NCBI GenBank assembly: GCA_963575645.1 | Contig: OY754465.1 | Coordinates: 42,186,401-42,250,400 of the forward strand | DNA length: 64,000 bases | Direction of reading: 5' to 3' | DNA from: Xanthostigma xanthostigma | Lineage: Eukaryota; Arthropoda; Insecta; Raphidioptera; Raphidiidae | Shown: piece after piece, positions 10,373 through 21,778 of the stretch | Numbering within the stretch: the first letter of the stretch is position 1 | Layout: every line of letters starts with the position of its first letter | The notes under the pieces: generated by a model | The model's database searches: none | What the model was told of the DNA's origin: nothing | Seen by the model: the letters and a program-made list of their open reading frames with translations, nothing else | Translations under genes and position numbers: made by a program

Positions 10373-11767
10373 GTTTGGTCCGGCTCCGCCATGATTTTTA
10401 AATTAGGCAAACGGTCAGTTATGAATGAAACGCTCATTATTTAATGTCACGAATATAAAAAAGTTATTGAATTAAAAAATATTGACAGGTGCAGGGAGGC
10501 TGAAAATTTGAGATAATATGTTTTTTTATGAGAAATCCAAAAAAAAAATACAAAAATTAAAAAAAATCTGGATTACAACTACAGCACCACCTATCAGGCT
10601 CATAGATAAGAACCATCCAGATGAGCTCATAAATACAAAAAAAATGTCATCAAAATCAGTCATGCGCGCGCACACTGTAACATCAAAATTAACAGGATGA
10701 AGTTGCTCGCAGAAGAAGACTGCCAACAGAATAGACATAGGGAATCATTGAATTACACTAGTGAACATGTCTTCATCATAATATATCGTTTTTCGATTCA
10801 CTGAGTGGGGAGGATAGAGTATGGTCGAGACAATGTTTGTATGCACGTATAGCGTCTAATGTATTTATGTTAATCTCACTCACTCCAGTCCTTTTATTAT
10901 TTTATTGCAATTAATTATTTGTATGCAAATTAAAAATTAGCTTTTAATCACGCCAAAGACGCACAATTTCTAACGTATCTTTTTTTTTAATTAAGTAAAA
11001 AGATTTCATTGCATATCGAATAAAAAAAGTTGAGTGATTGTACAGATTCATTTTTTTTTATTTGAATGGTATCTATCGAAAATACAAGTTCAGTAGGTAA
11101 AAATAACGTACCGATAAAAGTGGTAAGTCTAACGAAAAATCGTAAAGAAAATCTATTTCCATTTATTCTATGAGTTTATGTACCTACAATAAATAACGAA
11201 ACGAGTGTTCGAACCCGTGTCTAGTAAAATGATCACTGTAACGAGTTTTGTAGAGAGAACAGCTATTCTTTTGTTTACGGTTATTTTTCACTGCTACCAA
11301 CAATAAAACACAACAGTACAGGACAGGCCAGCTGTATATCCTTCTGCCCTGCACGGTTGGTATATCTGTAGATACAAGGTAAAATGACTTACGTTGAATT
11401 TTTGATATGTATATCTTTCTGGCCCTTAAATTGCCCTAATCATGTTTCTAGTATAAGTAATCAGAATAAAAGCTTTCAGTTACGAACATTCAATTTTCCT
11501 AATTACGTTTCTATGCGTCACTGCAAGAGAAAACATTGCAAAAATTGTCAAGTTTGAGTGCATCCACTTAACGTCTCGAGAACTCGAGAAATCAATTCCG
11601 TGCGCAGGATAACTAAAAAAAACAAGCACAATACAATTAAAATTTGATTTCTTTGTTGATTATTTTGCGGGTTACTGGTTTAGTTTTAGTTGGCATACTA
11701 TGCTCAAATTAAAAAAATATTTAGTATTGAAATTATGATTTCTTCAATCGAAAGACTGTGATGTTAC
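10373..11767. other. no gene seen
   Basis: AT-rich. Contains an isolated GTTCGAACCC string (about 11208) without an A box. Frames at 10518 (plus) and 10526 (minus) are complementary shadows without domains. Confidence 0.45.
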
Positions 11768-12294
11768 TGTAACAAAACTATTTTTCGTTCGTGGTTGACA
11801 ATGTTTATTTACAAAACAAACGTTTAACAAAAACAAATAAACAATCAAACTAAAGTTCTTCTCTATAGCGTAAAAAAAACGAAACAACAAATTCTTACTA
11901 ATAACATAAAAGAATATAAATCTCTATGCAAACTAAATGTCAACTATATACAAGAAGTTATTTATGCTAAACCAGCTTATTACAATTGAAATCAATCACA
12001 CTGCACTTATTTATTTTATACATAAACATACTAAAGTTTATTTATCTTCTATCTACAGTCTACACAATTACCTTGGTACCACTATTCGCTGTACTAACTG
12101 AATAACTTATTTCGCAGCTATCTGTGTCCCACTGTACGATATGCCTGCGTAATATTGTATCAATGAATCCGTGTAGTGAGTGAATTCTTCACGTTCCAGA
12201 AAGATCCACCTGGAGTGCGTTACTGCTGTGGCCGAGAACATTCGGCGGAATGCATAGTCGTCCCAAGGGGGAGTAACGTGTAAAATTATTAACA
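11768..12294 (-). mobile_element. solo-LTR-like repeat, copy 1
   Basis: Starts TGTAACAAAACTATTT on the plus strand and shares, with copies at 13349 and 20172, the order TGTAACAAAACT, GTTTATTTACAA, CAAATAAACAA, ACAACAAATTCTTAC, TTTATTTT..GCGCAC-like and a CACTATTCGCTG-like block. Reading the minus strand gives promoter-like upstream sequence, polyadenylation-like AATAAA strings and an end at TTTTGTTACA, an LTR arrangement. No internal retrotransposon genes or primer site flank it, so it would be a solo LTR. Boundaries on the high-coordinate side are approximate. Confidence 0.45.
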
Positions 12295-12295
12295 T
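12107..12295 (-). CDS. 62-codon open frame inside LTR-like repeat, unknown
   Basis: ATG-started on the minus strand: MLIILHVTPPWDDYAFRRMF, SATAVTHSRWIFLEREEFTH, YTDSLIQYYAGISYSGTQIA, AK. The composition looks protein-like, but it sits in the putative U3/R part of the LTR-like repeat. The other two copies do not keep this frame. It may be a captured coding scrap or chance. No family recognised. Confidence 0.2.
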   Translation of the reverse strand: MLIILHVTPPWDDYAFRRMFSATAVTHSRWIFLEREEFTHYTDSLIQYYAGISYSGTQIAAK

Positions 12296-13348
12296 AATAG
12301 TTTATAAATATAAAAGGCATTTTTAGTTTAAGCTGGTAGCAAAATGTTTGTTTTGTGAAACAAGTTTTTATAGTTAACTAAATATTATATAGTTACTGGT
12401 AATTTGTTGATTTAATTTTTAAATTATTTTTTATTTAATTAAAGACTATTGTATATTCGGGAACTGATAGGGACCCAATAATTTTAAAAAAGTTAAGTAC
12501 CTACTACCCTACTTTTTACATAGACCAGCCGAGTATAGTTTGTTTAATTTATTGTTTGATTTGTTAATTAATAATTGCATGGTAACTCAAAATTTACTAT
12601 TTGATTTAATTGATTTTATCTATCAGTTTAATTTGTAATAAAGCAAAAATTAGAAATAACATCGTGTTCAATTAAAAATTTCAAAATTTCTTGAGATACT
12701 CGAGAAATTCTGGTCAAGAATTTTCGTGCCTCGAGAAATAAAAAAGGTCAAGAAACCAAAAACCCTAATCCACATAAATGGAAATACTTTATTTCGAAAA
12801 ATTCATAATCACAGCGTTTTATCTTTCTTTCCAACTACTGAAATTGTTTAACTCGAAGACACGGCGATTAAAAAAAGCTTGTATTTCAGGCTTGGCATTG
12901 TGCAGCCCATTTTGTTTATAATTTTATCGCTTTGTTTTCGTTTGTCACATGTGCAGTTAACAACATGGTTTAAATACATAAACTTGTTTTCGAAAGCTCA
13001 TAAAAGTTTCCAATTCACAGGCAATACAAATTGTTACTTTTCTCTAAGAATGTAACACCCACCGATATGTGTAAATTCGAGTGGGCGCTAAGCAATTTGC
13101 AGTGAGTCGAACATAGTAAGTTATTTCAAATCGTCGTACTCTGAAGTAAAAAAAAAAAACCTAGTTCGACTTTTAATAACTGGATAGAAAGTTGATACTT
13201 TAGTCCGCATGGAAGTTGTGTAGCGATATACAGAAAAGTTATAAGGGAAATATCATGAAGTTTTTCCTGTCAAAATGCTGTAAAATTTACGACGAATTTA
13301 AAAATTGATTTTTTTTGACTTCTTAATTACTTGATTTGAGAAATGTAT
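12296..13348. other. no gene seen
   Basis: AT-rich spacer between two LTR-like copies; no internal retroelement coding sequence is visible between them. Confidence 0.5.
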
Positions 13349-14039
13349 TATAACAAAACTGTTCTAGTTCGTGGTGGAAAATATTTATTTACAATAGTGA
13401 AACGTTAACAAAACAAATAAACAAACTAAAAGCACTTCTTTATAACGTAACAAAAACAAAACAACAAATTCTAACTAATAAAATAAACGAATAAGTAATA
13501 AAGAATACAAAGTCACTATTTATGTACACGAAATATTTACAACACTGGAACACAACAAAATTTATTTAGCGCACTTATTTACACAGTTCATTTATCTATT
13601 TATCTCAGCAGTTAAGTCAGTACTGTTCACGATACTCACTGTTAATTTATGTCACAACTATTTGTCGATTTTTAACTCGATGAAGCACAATGTATGACTG
13701 TCTGTCTACTAAGCTATCGCGGTGGTATATATATGCGTTGGATATTTCTTTCTTTTTCTTGCCTTCATTGTTGTCTGGGATTTGGCAACAAAGCGTTTTT
13801 TTACCTACGCATATTGTTATTGTTTGATCAATCAAGCCGATTGTTGTCCCACAACAATCCTTGTGTCATTGCTAGAATAACAAGACGATTGTTGTCTCAT
13901 AACAATATGTGTATCATTGTTAGAACAACAATCCTTTTGTTGTCCCACAACAATCTGTGTGTCATTGTTGGAATGACGAGACGATTGTTGTCTCACAAAA
14001 TTCTTTGTGGTCACCTGCAGGGGGTCTCTGTTCCAGTAT
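13349..14039 (-). mobile_element. solo-LTR-like repeat, copy 2
   Basis: Begins TATAACAAAACTGTTCTAG (plus strand), homologous to copies 1 and 3 through about 13700. Further right it holds TATATATA (13725-13732, minus-strand TATA candidate) and the 48-bp repeat array, which would lie in U3. A Tigger-like element follows at 14042. Right boundary uncertain. Confidence 0.45.
13839..14016. repeat. 48-bp tandem array with palindromic core
   Basis: Units start at 13839, 13887, 13935 and 13983 (period exactly 48, about 3.7 copies). The first unit's core GATTGTTGTCCCACAACAAT(C) is a perfect inverted repeat with a CCC loop; later units keep ACAACAAT against ATTGTTGT with changes. Because 48 is a multiple of three, both strands stay open and give repetitive peptides (RLLSHNN..), which are a by-product. 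Confidence 0.9.
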
Positions 14040-14041
14040 TA

Positions 14042-14397
14042 TAGTAGAACCTCTTTAAGTCGAAATCCTCCAAAACTCGAAAAAATGTTTTGTTCTCTTC
14101 CCTTCGAGGCCACAAACCTCCATTATTCGAAATCTCAACACTCTGTAGGTTGAAATAATTAGTGAGTCCCTTCAAGCCATTTCGGTACATATTTTCCTTC
14201 CATAACTCGAAAAAATAAATTGGACCTCTGTATCTCGAACATAGCAACTCAAAACTAGTTAGAATAAATCTTAACCTCTACAAGTCGAATATTTCCTTAC
14301 AAAATTCGCCTAAGTCGAAATCCTTCATAAGTCAAAAACTCTATAAATTGAATTTTTTGGCGTCTCTCTTAAAGTTCGACTTACATAGGTTCTACTG
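14042..14397. mobile_element. Tigger/pogo-like MITE, 356 bp
   Basis: Ends TAGTAGAACCTCTTTAAGTC and, inverted, CAGTAGAACCTATGTAAGTC, inserted between TA dinucleotides (14040-14041 and 14398-14399). CAGTAGAACCTC-type ends with subterminal TCGAAA strings are characteristic of Tigger elements. No transposase. Confidence 0.85.
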
Positions 14398-14884
14398 TAT
14401 TATAAATTGTAAACTCTAGATAACTACAACCACTAGCGTCGCGACGATTCTGTTTTTGACAGTTTCAATTGAGAGAAAAATGGCCGACTAAGAGAGTAGT
14501 TCTGTCGGCAATAATGTGTGTTTGCAATCTCACATAAGCCATATTACTTTGTGACCATAGATATACCTAAGTTTACAATGTTCAAACGAAATAGTGTTAA
14601 AATTGACCTTTTATTACTTGTATGTATCTTTATTGTTCCATGTCATATGTGAAGCTTATATCATGCACTAGCAGTGTTAAACCGACAACGGTTGTGTTCA
14701 GTTTGTTTTTGCCGGACTATATTATATAATACAGTGTAAACTCTATACATATAGCGAAATTGAAGGGACCGAGAATTTTATTGCGGTATAAAGAGTTTTC
14801 GTTAAACGGGGAGTAAAAGAATACAATATAATTTTACGAATGAGTAGTTTTAGTTTTGACTAAATTCAGTAAACAATAGGGCTC

Positions 14885-15105
14885 TTCATATTTGCATACC
14901 AAACGTCCTCCCAAAATTTGGTTTCAATCCGTTCATTCGTTTGAACTGTATCGTGCTCACAGACAAACAGACTAACAGACGCACAGAGTTTTTCCAAAAA
15001 TGTGTTTTTTGGATTCGGGGGACCTCAAAACGAAAAAATATTGTAAAATTTTGAAAAGTAATTTTTTAACAAAACAGTACCATTCCCAACTTGTGAATTG
15101 GAATG
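14885..15105 (-). repeat. family Q repeat, 5' half, inside pogo-like element
   Basis: Minus strand carries CCAAATTTTGGGAGGACG, TTTGGTATGCAAATATGAAG and AGCCCTATTG, matching the forward copies at 41330 and 43250. The order in the window implies one element inserted in the other. Confidence 0.65.
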
Positions 15106-15191
15106 GTAAAAATTTATATTTATAATCTGTTAACTTTGTTTGCCGTTTTTTACTATACCGTATTTTAATTGTATCGTTCGCTGTATGTTAT

Positions 15192-15350
15192 TCATATATC
15201 TTGGGAAAAAGTGAGATCATCTTCGTAAAATAAAAAGAATTTTTCTAATAATTTTGCGGCTTGCAGAGGTTGTTAAATGCTTGGCGGTGGCTCAAGATCA
15301 TCCACTTTGCGTTCTTCATCGCCTTGTTCCTCGTCATTTTCATTACTGAA
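15192..15350 (-). pseudogene. Tigger/pogo transposase C-terminal fragment
   Basis: Minus strand, one frame with one internal stop: FSNENDEEQGDEERKVDDLE, PPPSI, stop, then QPLQAAKLLEKFFLFYEDDL, TFSQDI, stop. An acidic stretch followed by a PPPSI..A...L helix is the usual C-terminus of Tigger/jerky-type DDE transposases, just past the catalytic domain. The related element at 25516 retains a shorter, frameshifted version (QQALHAANLLETFFF at about 25880-25935). The catalytic DDE part and DNA-binding domain are lost. Its place inside matching TIRs supports the assignment. Confidence 0.65.
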
Positions 15351-15530
15351 TTAAGAATTTCTAAGAACCCCATTGTTGGAAATAATAACGTATTAATTCG
15401 CTATTGAGAGTCGTTGTTACGCTATATAGAGTGTTTCAATGTATGGGTAACAATGTAAACCAAACAAACCTGTCTACGTTTTAAGGAATTTTACGTTAAA
15501 TAGAAGTTCGCTATATAGAGCTACACTGTA

Positions 15531-16507
15531 TATATGACCATTTTGAGTTTTTCATAACGAAATAAAATAAATCTGCATATATCTAATTATTTGTTTATTT
15601 ATCAATATTCTGTTGGCCAAGTTTTCATGAATAAATGACAATCGCATTAAATAACGTTTTTCGGCCGTAATCGTATTTTGTGGCGTACAGCACTAACCAC
15701 CAACAGAATAGGTAGATTAAAAATTAAAATATGGATATCCACTTTTTCCAGACAACTATTGGCTACTGATTTGAATCGCTCCTTAAGAAATAAGTAAAAA
15801 AACTTTTTGAGTGTTTTAAAAATTAATGTTTAAACGCTTTAAAATTAAGTTATAAACAATTTGTAATAAATTGTTTTCTCCGAATGTAATCATTAGATTG
15901 ATTTTTTCAGAATTAATAACAACCTTCAATTTTCCTGGGTATAGCTAAGAAAAAAATATTAAGACAATAGAGGGAGAGATAGTTAGTGTAACAATACTTT
16001 CTACAGTGGAACCTTAAAAACAATAATATACACAAATAAAATTTCTATCAGTCTATAGCTCGAATGTTTAACGCACCTGCATTATAACCCCTATAACATA
16101 CCATTACTGTTTTCGTAAAAACGAAAGGTCGAACAAAGAAATGGTGCATTATTCATTGTGTACTGAAAGAAAAGAAACAAAACAGGTTGGCAGCATTGGA
16201 ACGATAGGCAAAAGAAGCAAGCTCGAGCAAAAGAAACATCCATAAGTTGGTACGTACTTATAAACTTGCAAGAGGCATGTTGCATTTTACTATTCTTTCT
16301 GTTGATAGCGCAGACTCCAAATCGTTTCTGACAGCTTATTATGTCAGGCTAGTCAAGCATTATCTCTTATTCAAATTTTTATATAGACGATCAGAAAAAG
16401 AGTAGAAAAAGAAAAGAATTCTATATGAAGACATTCTCTCAAACAACTTATGGATATAAGTCAATATTTTTTTCAATTATTCCGTTAAAGGAAATGGGGG
16501 ACGAGTA
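15531..16507. other. no gene seen
   Basis: AT-rich spacer. The minus-strand frame at 16091-16285 has no recognisable domain. Confidence 0.5.
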
Positions 16508-16708
16508 GTGACCGAAAATGTAAAGCAAGTGGGAAATTATAAAAGATACAATATGATAATAAATCTGTATTTTTTATTATTTTGTTGTCAAAATATCTAT
16601 TCGGATGAAGCCGGCGGGAAAGCTAGTATAGAATATATTTATAGACTTACGCTAGGTTGCTCAAAGCATTGTCATAAAATTTGGTTTGACAATGGCCTTA
16701 GATTATAA
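16508..16708 (+). pseudogene. probable piggyBac-type transposase fragment
   Basis: The end of a 66-codon frame reads DEAGGKASIEYIYRLTLGCS, then KHCHKIWFDNGLRL. The spacing L-(14)-D-N with H four residues before the D, preceded by a G..A..I..L helix, matches the piggyBac segment around the first conserved aspartate (pattern VVLKLxEPxLxKGHxLxxDNxxxS). The serine that normally follows is lost and a stop follows at once. The N-terminal third of the frame is AT-rich and probably not part of the domain. No TTAA-bounded ends were found around it. Family assignment rests on the spacing and is moderate. Confidence 0.4.
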
Positions 16709-17000
16709 TCCTATAATTACAGTTTTTATGTATGCAGGAGCAGTCTACTACCTACTCCACACAAAAACAAAAGAATGATTTCCATAGAAGGAGATCACTT
16801 TTTGAGCTAATTTTTGATTAAATGCGTAGAAAAATGTAGTTTTGACGTGGAAATTGTACAAAAAACTATTAAATACGTGTATACATGTTTAAAAAAAATA
16901 TTGAAAAAAAGTTTGACCCTACATGAAACTTTCCGCTATTTTCGACTTCAAAACGCTCAAAAATATATAAAATATAGCTAGAAGTTAATTTTTTAGCTCT
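16709..17000. other. no gene seen
   Basis: AT-rich spacer leading into a tandem duplication. Confidence 0.5.
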
Positions 17001-17305
17001 TCGACGCAGTTTTTTTTTAACCAATAAGAAAGTAAATTATCACAAAAAAATCGATCTGATAAGAATTTTACGAGTAATTTTAAAAAAAACACGTTTTTAT
17101 TATTTATCGTTCACGATATCTCGTGAACAAATAAACCGATTTTAATGCGGTTTACGGCAGTCGACGCAGCTTTTTTAACCTAAGAAAGTAATCGATCGAA
17201 AGGAATTTCAAGAGTAATTAAAAAACACACTTTTTTACGATTTTTTCATTTACGATATCTCGAGAACAAATGAACCGATTTTAATGCGGAAATCGGCGCA
17301 GTTTG
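17001..17305. repeat. diverged tandem duplication (about 160 bp period)
   Basis: TCGACGCAG..TTTTTTAACC starts units at 17001 and 17161 and returns as TCGGCGCAGTTTGTTAA at 17293. Both units carry ATCGATC..A, TTTACGAGTAATTTT / TTCAAGAGTAATTAA, TTYACGATATCTCG.GAACAA and ACCGATTTTAATGCGG. Non-coding; the GATATCTCG.GAACAAA..AACCGATTTTAA string is a common retroposon-tail motif. Confidence 0.75.
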
Positions 17306-18601
17306 TTAAGGAGAAGAGCAGATTAAATTTTGGAATTAATCGGTTTAGTATAGTTTAGAAAATATTCCAAAAAAGCAAATTTCTAAAAATTATTGAAAAT
17401 TGCACACTAAACTTCCACTAACTTTAATGTTTTACAACTATACACTTCACAAAATGTTAATAAACAACACATAAATAAATTCACAAGAGCAACTGTAGAT
17501 ATAATACTTCACGTTTATAAGTTAAGTATTATGATCTATGTAACAGCCATTATTATTTTATCAGGCGAATAAATATTTATACCATCGAAGTAGACAGAAT
17601 AGGTTTATATCTGCAGTAAGCATAATTATGTTTAGTGAATTGAAATATCGCTATTCATTCGGAGGAATAGCTACTTGAAGAAGAAATGAACCGGATAAAT
17701 AACTACGTGCGTTTGGTGAATGTGCCCATTACACAAATTTTTACGCTGCCTCAAATAGCTACCCAAAAATATTTTGATAGTATCTTGGACTAATATGAAT
17801 TTAGCATGATTATATTAGTATTGATTTATTTGGGGTTATCATGGTAATTTTTAATAAATATTTTTTCATGGTGCATTCTGATACGTCCACTTTATCTCAA
17901 TGCTAAATTTCCTATAACCTCACGTGTGTTTACATACTGTATACGTTTTTTATTGCAGTGGTTAACTCAGTTCACTGCATTTTTTAACTGTTTTGTTAGT
18001 TTTGTTACTTTTAATATAGGTACGTACAGTGGAAATGAAAAAGCATATCAATGATAATTAAAGCGAAAACTTTATGAAAAGTCCATATCAATTCCCCGCA
18101 TTATTCATAACAGGATAATATTGTCTACCGTCCTTGAATAATGAGCACGAAAAATAATAAATTGTCACGAAACAAAAAAAAAAAGAAAAACTGATTTGAA
18201 TGTATCATTTTTACGTTTTCATTTTATCAGTGTGTACTGAAATTTTTTAATAACTTTTCGTAATTTCCCCTGACATTTGTTGAATTAAATAGATGGTACT
18301 CGAATCCAGAACGCCAGACTCGAGTTTGTTGCGTTCCTATAATATAAGTATTAATAGGTAATTGTAAACATTTTTTCCATTAAATGCGAGAGCTATTTTG
18401 AAAGATCGCGCACACTTATCCAGCACGAACCTGAAAAGCCTGTACATTTCGCTCTATCCGTGCGCTGGACCGCTCTAGTTTTATTAGGTGACTCCAAAAC
18501 CTTGTTTTCCTGACTTGTCGTCTTCACACAACATAGTCTCAAAATAAGCACGTCGATATTGCACAGTCAGTACTTAAAAACTGTCAAATGTCTGCTGCAT
18601 A
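17306..18601. other. no gene seen
   Basis: AT-rich spacer without identified repeats. 18420-18480 is less AT-rich (CTATCCGTGCGCTGGACCGC) but has no coding frame of note. Confidence 0.5.
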
Positions 18602-18822
18602 CATAGAGATATTACAATAGAGTACGCCAGAGAGCAGTAACAGTGTCTGCAATTAAGAGAGAGAGAGCAGCTTCTTATCTCTATTGTAACTAATGATGTA
18701 AAACAATATTCATTTGAGTAAACACATTTCTGATTGTCTGCAGCGTTCTCACTCTGAGGACATTTTCACTTATGGCAAGCATACGCACTAAAGTAGGTAA
18801 TCTAGTTATTTATATCTTTATA
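18602..18822. mobile_element. hAT-like MITE family C, copy 1
   Basis: Left end CATAGAGATAT, right end ATATCTTTATA (inverted). Flanks GCTGCATA (18594-18601) and GCTGCACA (18823-18830) match at 7 of 8. Internal blocks CAGTGTCTGCAATTAAGAGA, TAACTAATGATG and GGCAAGCATACGCACTA recur in opposite orientation at 24314-24525. Confidence 0.8.
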
Positions 18823-18830
18823 GCTGCACA

Positions 18831-19817
18831 TGGATTCTGGACTAAACGTTCCTGGTCCATGCTGGCTTGAAATTGTGCAGGTTGCGGCTTGTTTCTGCGG
18901 TGAGTCTGCTGGTCTGCTTGATAAATGTGCGCAGTCTTTAAAATTGTAATATTTCTATTTGTTTCAGATTCTGTACCTACTTAGTTTTGTAAGTTCTTTT
19001 GCATACTGTTTTTTCAATAAAAAATACAAAAAACAGTGACGATATGGGAATGCTTGCATATTTATCGTATGTAGATAAATACTAAAAGCTTAGAGTAAAA
19101 ACAGTTATTGATTTTAGAATAGGTTTTTGTCCAGTTTTTTTTTTTTAAATGTATTTCTTTCAGTATCGTTTGATAGCTTTACAGTTGTTGCAAATAGACA
19201 TTGAAAAATCACTGAACGTGAATTTACAAAATATTTACTAAGGATATGAAAACTGTAAATTCAAACTTTCTATACTCTATACAAATATTCGTTTTTACAG
19301 TTGAATTGTGTATAAAAATATTACTTTTTAATTAAAATAATATGCCATATTTCTGAAATCATTATTTTGCAAAAAAAATAGGGTTTTCCTATTAAAAAAA
19401 GGCGATGACGTTATTCCGAAAAGACGAGGTGGTAAAAAAGACGACTATCAAAAGAGTTGAGCGTAAAAAATGTTTCACGTGCTCGAGAATCTGTGCCTCA
19501 GATGAAGTGGAATTTTTTCATATAAATTTACGCACAGTTTATCAAATAGGTAGTAGTAAAAGACCGAGCATACTTGTCAAGCGTAAACCTGAACAACCAG
19601 CACACCACAAAACTGCATTGATGTCGCACACTAAACCAGCACAAACCAGGAAATTAATGAAAACGACGCGTCACTCGCACATACTAGACTGGTCCAGCAC
19701 TGTTAGATAGAAATCGCAGGCGACCGAATGATGCTCGTTGCTGGCTGTTGATGCTTTTCTACTCCGTGTTGTGCTGGTCGTGCATACTTGATACGTGTGC
19801 GCAGTTTTTAATATTGA
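18831..19817. other. no gene seen; weak inverted repeat
   Basis: CTTGATAAATGTGCGCAGT (18918-18936) and CTTGATACGTGTGCGCAGT (19788-19806) are related, with a loose inverted partner near 19530. A 101-codon frame at 19405-19710 (MTLFRKDEVVKK...) overlaps this and has no domain I know; I do not call it. Confidence 0.4.
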
Positions 19818-19920
19818 CTAGCGTGCTCCCCGCGGCTCCGCACGCGATTGTGATGCAACACGCTAGCAACAAGAGTAGTGGAGCTTTCGGCTATATATAG
19901 GTATATATTATATATAGAGG
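19818..19920 (-). mobile_element. short Helitron-like remnant
   Basis: On the minus strand the 3' end is GCGGAGCCGCGGGGAGCACG followed by CTAG^T, with a GC-rich hairpin (GCGGAGCCGC), as in insect Helitrons. The 5' side ends in TATATATA-type sequence beginning TC. Only about 100 bp remain. Confidence 0.5.
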
Positions 19921-20171
19921 AACAAATAAAAATACCTAAGCAAACAAAAAAGTGTGATATACTTATAGGTTCTTAGAAAACAATTTTTTAATGCACGCGT
20001 TGAGTGACAATCATCCGCAATAGGCCTTTGTGATATTAAGTCGTGGAAGTTTCGGGTTAAAGTCTCGACAGTGACGTTGTTGGAGAGTAAATTTTTCTTA
20101 TATAGTATTGTTATAACTGTGACAATGTGAAATCTAATTATTGACATCAATTTTTTTCAGTGCGAATGTAT

Positions 20172-20815
20172 TGTAACAAAACTGCTGTAGTCTGTGGCGG
20201 AAATTATTTATTTACAATGTTAACTGTTTAACAAACAGTAAAAACACACAAACAAAAACGTATAACGTTAACAGAAATAAAACTAATAGTTCTAAATTAT
20301 ACAATGTAAGACTAAGTAACAGAGAATAAAGAATTATGTACAAAGAAATATTCAATTCACAGTAAAAGACAACACAGAGTTTATCAGCGCACTTGTCTAT
20401 TCACTTTAAGTTATTTATTTATTTACCACTCACTATAGTTATTTTTATTTTATTAGATTAACGGAATTTATGTTGTAATGCCAGAGCAAGCACAATTTAT
20501 ATAACCGACTGTACGTCCACTCACTATTAACACGCTGTAACTGACTGAACTCAACTGACTAAACTCAACCAAACCTCTGGCCGCCTTATATGTATAGATT
20601 TTGGTCTACGTTCCAGAACGTTCGAATTGGGATTTCCTGTCCTCTCTACTCGTTCGGGTTTCTACGGCCTGGTGCCGGCTACCTGCATTCATTGTTGCTT
20701 GTCGTTATATGCGTGGGCGCCTCTAACGGTCGGATGTCCGTTACCTGCGTTCATTGTTTGTCCGTTGACCTTCGAGCGTTTAGTAGACTTTTTTAGAAAT
20801 TCCATAGACGTAACA
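20172..20815 (-). mobile_element. solo-LTR-like repeat, copy 3 (most complete)
   Basis: Plus-strand ends are TGTAACAAAACTG and GACGTAACA, i.e. TG...CA on the minus strand (TGTTACGTC...TTTTGTTACA). Minus-strand order: a GC-richer U3-like part (20815-20590), TATAAGG at 20583-20589, TCAGTT initiator-like strings (20530-20560), AATAAA strings near 20420, then the part shared with copies 1 and 2. No convincing 5-bp duplication (TGTAT / TTGTG). Two plus-strand frames of 68 and 81 codons cross the U3 part and are probably incidental. Confidence 0.5.
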
Positions 20816-21232
20816 TTGTGGGGTAAAAATGCGCAACAGTATTTTGACGAACTACTGTTTTTAATAGTCTAAGTTACTCCTTTTTTTTATTTAGAAAATA
20901 ATACAAGAAAAAAATAAACAAATAAATATACATAATTAAGGTTGATATAAAAATAAAAATGCTAACATCAACTACTGTGGTTATTAGCGCATAGGGAAAG
21001 GATGAAAGGAAAAAGGAACAAAAGGGAAAAAAATTAAAGAAAAAGTTACTCCTTTATATAAGCTATCTACAGTGAAAATCGCATCAAAATCGGTCCAGTC
21101 GTTTAGGAGATTAGCTGGAACAGACAGACAGACACACAAAAAATTTAAAAATTGTTTTTTTTTGGTTATAAGTACCTACTTTAATATACATTTAGTAAAA
21201 AGCTGTTATTTTGACATTACCAACAGACACTT
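20816..21232. other. no gene; retroposon-tail-like string
   Basis: 21078-21145 has GCATCAAAATCGGTCCAGTC then CAGACAGACAGACAC, the usual 3' tail of common insect retroposons. 20990-21040 is purine-rich (GGAAAAAGGAACAAAAGGGA). Confidence 0.45.
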
Positions 21233-21778
21233 CAGTGATGTGCCGGATCGTTAAAAATGTATATCCGCGGATACGGATCTGAATACGGATATTTGGTTTC
21301 AAGATCCGCGGATACGGATACGGATCTTAACTTTCTTAGAGTACGCGGCGGTAAATATTGCACATCGACCTTTGGAAAGAGACTATCTGTTATGAGAAAA
21401 AGTTATTGACCTCTTTAAGAGTTTACTCTCATAACAGATTGTCACTTTCCAAAGATCGATGTGCAATATCTCATTATAAAGATAGTTTTTTTAGTACCTT
21501 TGAGTTATGTACTATTGGTATGGTACTCACTACGATAAATGTTTGCAATATAAAGTTGCCAAATACGATTTTAATAAAAAATAAAAAATAATCTGAATGG
21601 AATTTAACAGTTTTTCATTATTACCTATAATCACCTATATATATAAAATTTCATCTATGAATTGAAAATTAATAAGGTAAAAGATCCGCCAAAAACTAAC
21701 GGATACGGATATGGATCTTTCATCTTCCTCAGATATCCGCGGATACGGATACAGATACGGATAAACGGCACATCACTA
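21233..21778. mobile_element. hAT-like element with ATCCGCGGATACGGAT ends, copy 1
   Basis: Ends CAGTGATGTGCCGG and CGGCACATCACTA are inverted. Subterminal ATCCGCGGATACGGAT strings occur on both sides. Homologous in reverse orientation to 45718-46241, which has a perfect 8-bp duplication. Here the flanks (AGACACTT / GTATAGAC) do not match, so one end was probably altered after insertion. Confidence 0.8.
21355..21469. repeat. hairpin nested in the hAT element
   Basis: Left arm ATATTGCACATCGACCTTTG, GAAAGAGACTATCTGTTATG; right arm CATAACAGATTGTCACTTTC, CAAAGATCGATGTGCAATAT. Arms of about 45 bp; the same hairpin lies at 46001-46113 in the other copy, so it was part of the element before the two copies spread. 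Confidence 0.8.

Larger units (their letters stand above)
14732..15528. mobile_element. Tigger/pogo-like element, 797 bp, with transposase tail
   Basis: Left CAGTGTAAACTCTATAC...TATAGCGAAATT and right, inverted, CAGTGTAGCTCTATATAGCG, both next to TA. Homologous end to end (ATAATCTGTTAACTTTG, GTGAGATCAT / TTCTAATAATTTTGCGGC, TTTCAATRTATGG) with 25516-26110. It carries a degenerate transposase C-terminus (15192-15350) and a family Q piece (14885-15105). Confidence 0.85.

Noticed and set aside
11203..11222. possible tRNA B box (GTTCGAACCC)
   Set aside because: No A box at the right distance and no stems; one motif is not enough.
13839..14016. CRISPR-like spaced repeats
   Set aside because: Period is uniform and spacers are also repeated; this is a minisatellite in eukaryotic DNA with no cas genes.
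11768..14039. complete LTR retrotransposon between the two LTR-like copies
   Set aside because: The LTR-like copies are diverged, in the same orientation, and the 1 kb between them has no gag/pol traces, primer site or polypurine tract; solo copies are more likely.
13694..14044. 116-codon frame with repeated RLLSHNN peptides
   Set aside because: The peptide repeats follow from a 48-bp tandem array whose length is a multiple of three; the opposite strand is equally open.
19405..19710. 101-codon frame with CFTCSRIC pair of cysteines
   Set aside because: Only one C..C pair, no recognisable fold, overlaps a weak inverted repeat; no support beyond length.
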